The translations under genes and the position numbers were made by a program. This document shows, in pieces, positions 59,001 through 64,000 of a DNA stretch of 64,000 bases; the stretch's first letter is position 1, and each line of letters opens with the position of its first letter. The notes beneath the pieces are model-generated. The model worked only from the letters and a program-made list of their open reading frames with translations, had not been told where the DNA came from and did no database searches. This DNA comes from Mrakia gelida (lineage: Eukaryota; Basidiomycota; Tremellomycetes; Cystofilobasidiales; Mrakiaceae), in the NCBI GenBank assembly GCA_024345305.1, contig BRON01000002.1, positions 868,001 through 932,000 on the forward strand. The letters run 5' to 3'.

Positions 59001-61582
59001 GCGTCGTTCTCGTCCTCGGATCGAAATCCTCGATTCAACACCATCGTCTCACGCTCATGACCAAGGATCCCGTCGTCGCCCCCAAGGACTCTCCTCAGCA
59101 GGTCGTTCGAAAAGCTCAGGACATCGTCGTCAAGGATCTCGTACAGGTCTTCATGACGGATCACAAGGACAAGACGGTCGGACCAGCCGTCGAGAGTCTC
59201 ATCGAGGAGGCGAGGCGAGGAGAGTCCTCCAAATCATCGTCGTCGTCACCGCCGAAGAAGGATGGGCAGGCTGCAGCAGACGAGGTGGTCACGGAGAAGA
59301 GTCTTTCGTTCAAGAAGAAGTCAGGAGCGAAATCGTCCAGCACCAAGGCCGCCAAACCTCCTCTCCCAACTTCGTCGAAGCCCAACCGCGACTTCTCGGA
59401 CGACGAGGATCGAGCTCCTCCTCCTCCTTCATCGTCGAAGAAGACGAACGGACACTCCAAGGCTACCTCGGACGATCCTCCACCAGCGAAGAAGGCCAAG
59501 AAGTCCAAGAAAGTCGTCGTCGAATCCGAGGAAGCGACCAACGAACTCGAAGACATCGTCAACGGTCGACCTCCCTCCTCCAAACCCAGCTCGACATCCA
59601 CGAAACCTCCCAAGTCCAAGTCGAAGAAGAACAAGCCCGTCGTCAACCGAGACTTCACGCCCGAACCAGAGGAGGAACAGGAGGTCGTCGCGAGGGAATC
59701 CGAGGAGGAGAAGGAGCAGGAGGAGGAACCTCGTCGTCCCGTTCGAGCTTCGCCGCCTCACTCCTCAGGAGAGGAGGAACTCGACATCGACATCGACGAA
59801 GCGATCATGGCTCCTCCACCTCCTTCGGCGGTCGCCAGTCCCAAGAAGGCTCGAAAAGCGGTCGACTTCACCGACAGCGAAGGAGAGGAGGAGATCTCGA
59901 AACCGGAACCTCCCACGACGACGAAGAAGGAGCGAGCGAAGCCCAAACCGCGTGTCTCGAAGAAGCCCAAACTCGAGGAACCAGCACCAGCACCAGCACC
60001 CGCCGTCATCGCTCCCGTTCCGGAGGAGGAGCAACAGGAGGATCCGTCTCGAAGCGCGTGGGTCGACGACGAAATCGCTCAACCTTCTCGTCGCGAATCG
60101 GTGGATCCTTCCCCTCTAGCTTCCATCTCTCCCGCTCCCGAAGTCCCTGCTCCCAAAGCGCCCAAGTTGAAGAAGGAGAAGAAGGAGAAGTCGGTCGTCC
60201 CAGCAGTCGAAGAACGCTCTCCCAGTCCTCCTCCCTCACCGCCTCCCGTCGTCGTTCCTCGGACGTTCATCGGAGATCCGGATCCTATCGACCTCGGAAT
60301 CGTCGAGGACCTCGAAGATCTCTACCTCCTTCGACTCGCTTGCGAGAAAGCTCAGAGGGACGAACTCGCTCTCGAACTCGCCGAGGCAGAGGACGTCGAC
60401 CCAGACGAGGACGAGGAGGAAGCGGTCGAGCGAAGGAGGAGGATGCACGTCCCTCACGAGGACGATGCTTACATCACTCCTCTCACCGACGAGCAGAGGA
60501 AGAAGGAGAAGGAAACGGAAAAGGAACCTACCTGCATCCGGACCGAGGGCTACGTCAAGGTCTCCGAAGCAGAGAAAGCCAAGTACCTCCCTCAACGAAA
60601 CAAAGCCCTCGCCGACCAAGACCCTACCTCCTCATCCAACCACCTCGACCCCTCCTCCAGCACCCTCCCTCCCGGTGCCAACCCCAACTCTACCGCTCCT
60701 CCAGCCAAAGCCGTCGCTTCTGGTCGTTCCAACCGAGTCAACACCCGTCGTCTCGTCCAAGGAATGGAACAGCACAAGAAGGCGAACGCGTCAGAGACGG
60801 ACATGCTCAAGTTCAACCAGCTTCGAACGAGGAAGAAACAGCTCAAGTTCGCCAAGTCTCCGATTCACGATTGGGGACTCTACGCGATGGAGCATATCCC
60901 TGCGTTGGACATGGTGATTGAGTACGTCGGGGAGGTGATCCGAGCGGCGGTGGCGGACAAGAGGGAGAAGTACTACGAGAGGATCGGGATTGGGAGCAGT
61001 TACCTGTTTAGGATCGACGATGAGAGTGTGGTGGATGCGACCAAGAAGGGAAACCTAGGGTGAGTGCTTCGGTTCATTTCTGATCGCGTCGTGTTCTCGA
61101 CGAGTCTGAAACTGACGCTGCTTCGTTTCGGTTCCCTTCCTTCCTCACAGACGTCTCATCAACCACTGCTGCTCTCCCAACTGCACAGCGAAGATCATCA
61201 CTATCAACGGAGAGGTTCGTATCTTTTTCGTCTCGTCCTAGTCTCGTCCTCGCGTGTTCTTCCGTCGCTCGTCCGCTCGTTGAGTTTCAAACTGACCTCC
61301 CCGTTCCTTTCTTTCGTTCCGACCCCTTCTTCAGAAGAAGATCGTCATCTACGCAAAGACCAACATCGAAGCTGGAGACGAGATCACCTACGATTACCAT
61401 TTCCCTCTCGAGCAAGAGAAGGTGAGTTCCGGGTCTCTGCAGATCTTCGACTTCGCTCGTCTTCGCCCCTCTTCCCCTCCGAACCACCTCGACTGACCTC
61501 TCGGTCTCCTCTCTCTCGTTCGCGCTTCCACCAGATCGTGTGCCTCTGTGGCTCTCCCAAGTGCAGAGGATTCCTCAACTAG
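56040..61582 (+). CDS. SET1: Histone H3K4 methyltransferase SET1 (COMPASS catalytic subunit)
   Basis: Seven exons, about 1,630 residues. Proline-rich, low-complexity N-terminus (about 330 residues), then [22 protein letters not shown]1 follows as [44 protein letters not shown]. The second RRM/SPOC-like part reads [21 protein letters not shown] long Lys/Glu-rich segment leads to the N-SET region, and the C-terminal SET domain has [48 protein letters not shown], the cofactor-binding [29 protein letters not shown], and the post-[16 protein letters not shown] as the last residues, stop at 61580. It deposits H3K4 methylation in COMPASS. The Cys ligands of post-SET are present. Confidence 0.95.
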
Positions 61583-61590
61583 AGTTCTTG

Positions 61591-61713
61591 GTGAGCAGGC
61601 GCTTCTTCTCAGTCTCGCATGTCCGTCAAGCGGCCGAGGCGGGGAGGAGGGAGGGACGCGTCGTCGGTACTAGTCCAGAAGACTGACTGCTCCTCCTTGC
61701 TCTTTTTCTACAG
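61591..61713 (+). other. Probable intron in the SET1 3' UTR
   Basis: Eight bases after the SET1 stop codon a GTGAGC donor appears, followed by a CTGAC branch point and a T-rich tract ending CTACAG at 61713. Spacing is typical of introns in this window. Being within a few bases of the stop, it would not be expected to trigger nonsense-mediated decay. Confidence 0.5.
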
Positions 61714-62557
61714 TCGATCCCTTCTACCAGCATCTCTTGCATCTCATCTCCACCATTCTTTCTCATCTCACGGTTCTTCCAAGGTGCGTCGCGTCCTTCA
61801 TCTCTCGCTTCAGAGAGCGTTCCATCCCTCCTCCGCTTCCAACGCGCGCGGCCTTAGCTGATCCCTTCTCCTTTCTCCTCTCTTTCTTCTCTCATAACCC
61901 AGATCCTTCCGCCATCAGTCAACGACGCCGACGAACGACCGAACGACCTATACCCTCACCTATCTCTCGCGTTTCCAAAACGAAGGTGAGCGACCCATCT
62001 CTCTCACGCCTTCCCCTCCTCGCTCTCTCGTTCGGCTTTGCCGCTTTCAGCCCTCCGTCCGTTTTTAATCATCTCGCCATCAGAGGGGGCTCGCTTTGGG
62101 TTGATCGACCCCTGCCTCGGCATTTTTGCTCCTGTAGCTCCTCTGTTTTGAGTACGAGCTCGGCTAACCGCTTCCCGTCCTTGTCGTTTCAGGCAGATCT
62201 TCGACCTCTTCGTTTCTCTCCCGCTCTTCTCTCCTCTATGTTTTTACCAGTTCCCTCGCATATCTTTTCTAGCCTGTTTCTCTCGCACGATTGAATCTGA
62301 TTCACACCTCTTGAGACGGAGAGACAAGGGCTGAGTTGAAAGCAATCAAAGAGCGAAGGGGAACCCACAAGAAGGGATCGAGAGAGGAGGAGGGGGAGAG
62401 GAGAGTGCGCCTTCGCCTCCCCCCCCCCAACTCCCTCTCCTTCCTTCCTTCCCTTCCCCTTCCCCTTCCCTTGCCCCCCTCGTTCTCGACTGCCTCTACC
62501 TATCGCTTCCCTCCCTCCTCCTCCACTCGTCGCTCCCAACTTTGGCACTGTCTAAGG
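61714..62557. promoter_or_regulatory. Upstream region and spliced leader of the right-edge gene
   Basis: No coding exon seen. A GTGAGC donor near 61,988 and a TCGTTTCAG acceptor near 62,193 could bound a 5' UTR intron. A long pyrimidine tract with a run of about ten C (near 62,420) precedes the ATG at 62558. The left part holds the SET1 3' end. Confidence 0.4.
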
Positions 62558-64000
62558 ATGTCGTTTGGGACGTTCGCCTTCTCTCCTCCGATGGAGGATC
62601 CTTCTTCGACGTCGTCCTCCTCGTCCCGTTCTACGTCCGTTCACCAGCAGGAAGTCGCAAGACTCAAGACTCCAACAGCAGCCCACCCTTACTACACACC
62701 AGGAGGTCCTCCTTCACCACTCTCGTACTCCCCCTTCGCGATGAGTCCTCATCAGTTTGATTCGAACGGCTCTGGTCCGACTCTCAACGAGCTCAACGAG
62801 TTCCATCCTCAGCACCTCCCTCCAAACTCATCCTCAACGACCCTCCTCGCTCACTCAAACTACAACCTCAACTCACCCCAACTCGACGACGGCATGCTCG
62901 TAAAGTCGGAAGTCCAATCTCCTTACTCGTTTCACCACTCCTCTTCGCACGATTCTGGACTGATGGGAGGAGGCGGAGGGGGACGAACGAGCGAAGGGAT
63001 GGATGGATTTGGGGAGCTCGTCGGTTCAGCCTTTGGGTCAAACGGAATCTTGGAACAAGGGAACAACATGACAGCCTTCGGTTCACTCCCAGCGTTCGAT
63101 CAGACCAACATCCTCGCTCATCGTTCATCCTTCGACCCTCCTTCCTCGGCTTCATCCTTCGCGAGCACCGACAGACCTGGAACAGCAGGAGGAGCAGCAA
63201 CTCTCATCAACATGTCAAGAAGCGGAGCAGTATACGGCGAACCAGGAGCAGGTTACCCAGACGAAGGGTCGGTCATGGTAGCAGGAGGAGGGATCTATCA
63301 AGCTCAGGGTGGGAGCAGGTTCGGAGGAGGGAGCTTTGGAGCAGGAGGAGGAGGAGCGTTCAATTCAGGAGGAGTCGACGAGTCGAGAAGGAGCAGTCCG
63401 TACGATGGAACCAACTCCCCTTCCTCCAACGGATCAACATCTCATCATCCTCATCCTCTACAACAACCCTACCCTTCCTACCTCCGTCAGTACAACAACA
63501 ACAGGTATCCAACCCCTCCCGACGGCATCTCTCCAGCCCAAACCCAACCTTCTTTCGCGGACCTTCCTCCTTCCTCCTCCTCAACCGCGACCGAACCTCC
63601 TCTTCCACTCTTCTACAACACCCAAAACGATCCCTACGCCAACGCCAACGCCTCTCGTCGAGCCTCGGAATCCCACCTCGTCCAGCAGATGTCCCACAGC
63701 TTCTACAACCAAAATCCGGCGGCTTTCCACTCGCCCTCAAACACCCCTCCCCTCGCGACTCCAGCAGCACAAGGTCAACCTCACCAGTACTCCACCCCTT
63801 CCTCAACCTCCTCAGCTCACATCGTCAACCCAAACCTTCGCGTCCAGGTCCCAGCGAGGCGTCCGTCGACCTCCTCCGCCGCTCGTCGTCCCTCGTCCTC
63901 GACTCACGCGCAGAGCTTCGATTCGTCTCAGCAGCAGCACTTCGTCGGTCGACCTCAGCAGCAGCAGAGTTCGAGGATGCAGCAGCAGCCTCATCATCCT
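62558..64000 (+). CDS. Gln/Ser/Pro-rich protein, partial (putative transcription regulator)
   Basis: A frame of 481 codons with no stop runs from the ATG at 62558 through the last base of the window, so the protein is cut. It begins MSFGTFAFSPPMEDPSS. It is rich in Ser, Pro, Gly, Asn and Gln (SSQQQHFVGRPQQQQSSRMQ near the end) with short motifs such as MLVKSEVQSPYSF (a VKSE sumoylation-type site), RYPTPPDGI and RRASES. No folded domain is visible yet. Such disordered N-termini usually precede a DNA-binding domain in fungal regulators, but that would lie beyond the window. Codon use is normal for this genome. Confidence 0.6.
   Translation, partial: MSFGTFAFSPPMEDPSSTSSSSSRSTSVHQQEVARLKTPTAAHPYYTPGGPPSPLSYSPFAMSPHQFDSNGSGPTLNELNEFHPQHLPPNSSSTTLLAHSNYNLNSPQLDDGMLVKSEVQSPYSFHHSSSHDSGLMGGGGGGRTSEGMDGFGELVGSAFGSNGILEQGNNMTAFGSLPAFDQTNILAHRSSFDPPSSASSFASTDRPGTAGGAATLINMSRSGAVYGEPGAGYPDEGSVMVAGGGIYQAQGGSRFGGGSFGAGGGGAFNSGGVDESRRSSPYDGTNSPSSNGSTSHHPHPLQQPYPSYLRQYNNNRYPTPPDGISPAQTQPSFADLPPSSSSTATEPPLPLFYNTQNDPYANANASRRASESHLVQQMSHSFYNQNPAAFHSPSNTPPLATPAAQGQPHQYSTPSSTSSAHIVNPNLRVQVPARRPSTSSAARRPSSSTHAQSFDSSQQQHFVGRPQQQQSSRMQQQPHHP

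Noticed and set aside
1..64000. tRNA genes, CRISPR arrays, transposable elements
   Set aside because: No tRNA B-box with a foldable cloverleaf, no spaced direct repeats and no transposase, reverse transcriptase or terminal repeat was seen; CT-rich tracts are leaders and introns.

Overview
The window is nuclear DNA from a basidiomycete, most likely a red-yeast-type fungus of the Pucciniomycotina (Microbotryomycetes-like). This lineage call is inference. It rests on moderately GC-rich, very compact gene order, many short introns per gene (GTGAGT or GTTCGT donors, CTGAC branch points close to CAG acceptors), a CAP59/GT69-type glycosyltransferase, a class V chitin synthase with an N-terminal myosin motor, and an a-factor-type ABC exporter. 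I see no transposon, CRISPR array, tRNA or rRNA gene. All coordinates run from start codon to stop codon and include introns.

Left part (1-16,600): a PEX39-like peroxisomal protein, ribosome biogenesis factor SURF6/RRP14, the complex I 75-78 kDa subunit (NDUFS1), a Ste6-type ABC exporter, signal peptidase catalytic subunit SEC11, and phosphopantetheine adenylyltransferase (CAB4). SURF6/NDUFS1 and STE6/SEC11 are divergent pairs with short shared promoters.

Middle (16,887-32,180): sulfite oxidase with a spliced leader; a divergent ribosomal protein pair, RPL7 (uL30) and RPL8 (eL8); a C/D snoRNA inside an RPL7 intron; a MYND-finger protein facing a MIC12-like MICOS subunit; an unknown membrane-anchored coiled-coil protein facing a DUF6625-like type II membrane glycosyltransferase.

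Right part (32,775-64,000): class V chitin synthase (about 1,980 residues), a CAP59-like GT69 protein, a small multi-pass membrane protein, ERCC1/RAD10, a SnoaL-like protein, an HPP-family membrane protein, a WRN-type DEDDy 3'-5' exonuclease, the splicing factor CLF1/Crooked-neck, the H3K4 methyltransferase SET1, and the start of a Gln/Ser/Pro-rich putative transcription regulator that runs off the window.

Most striking points: coding microexons of 3 and 2 nt in SEC11 and of 4 nt in the HPP gene; an intronic snoRNA with a perfect 10-bp terminal stem and a guide to 25S rRNA; a palindromic element at the centre of the RPL7/RPL8 promoter; a 1.35-kb RPL8 first intron starting directly after the ATG and holding a coding-like stretch in phase with that same ATG; strong recurrence of GACGCGTC; and near-exclusive use of CGA and AGG for Arg in ribosomal protein genes.
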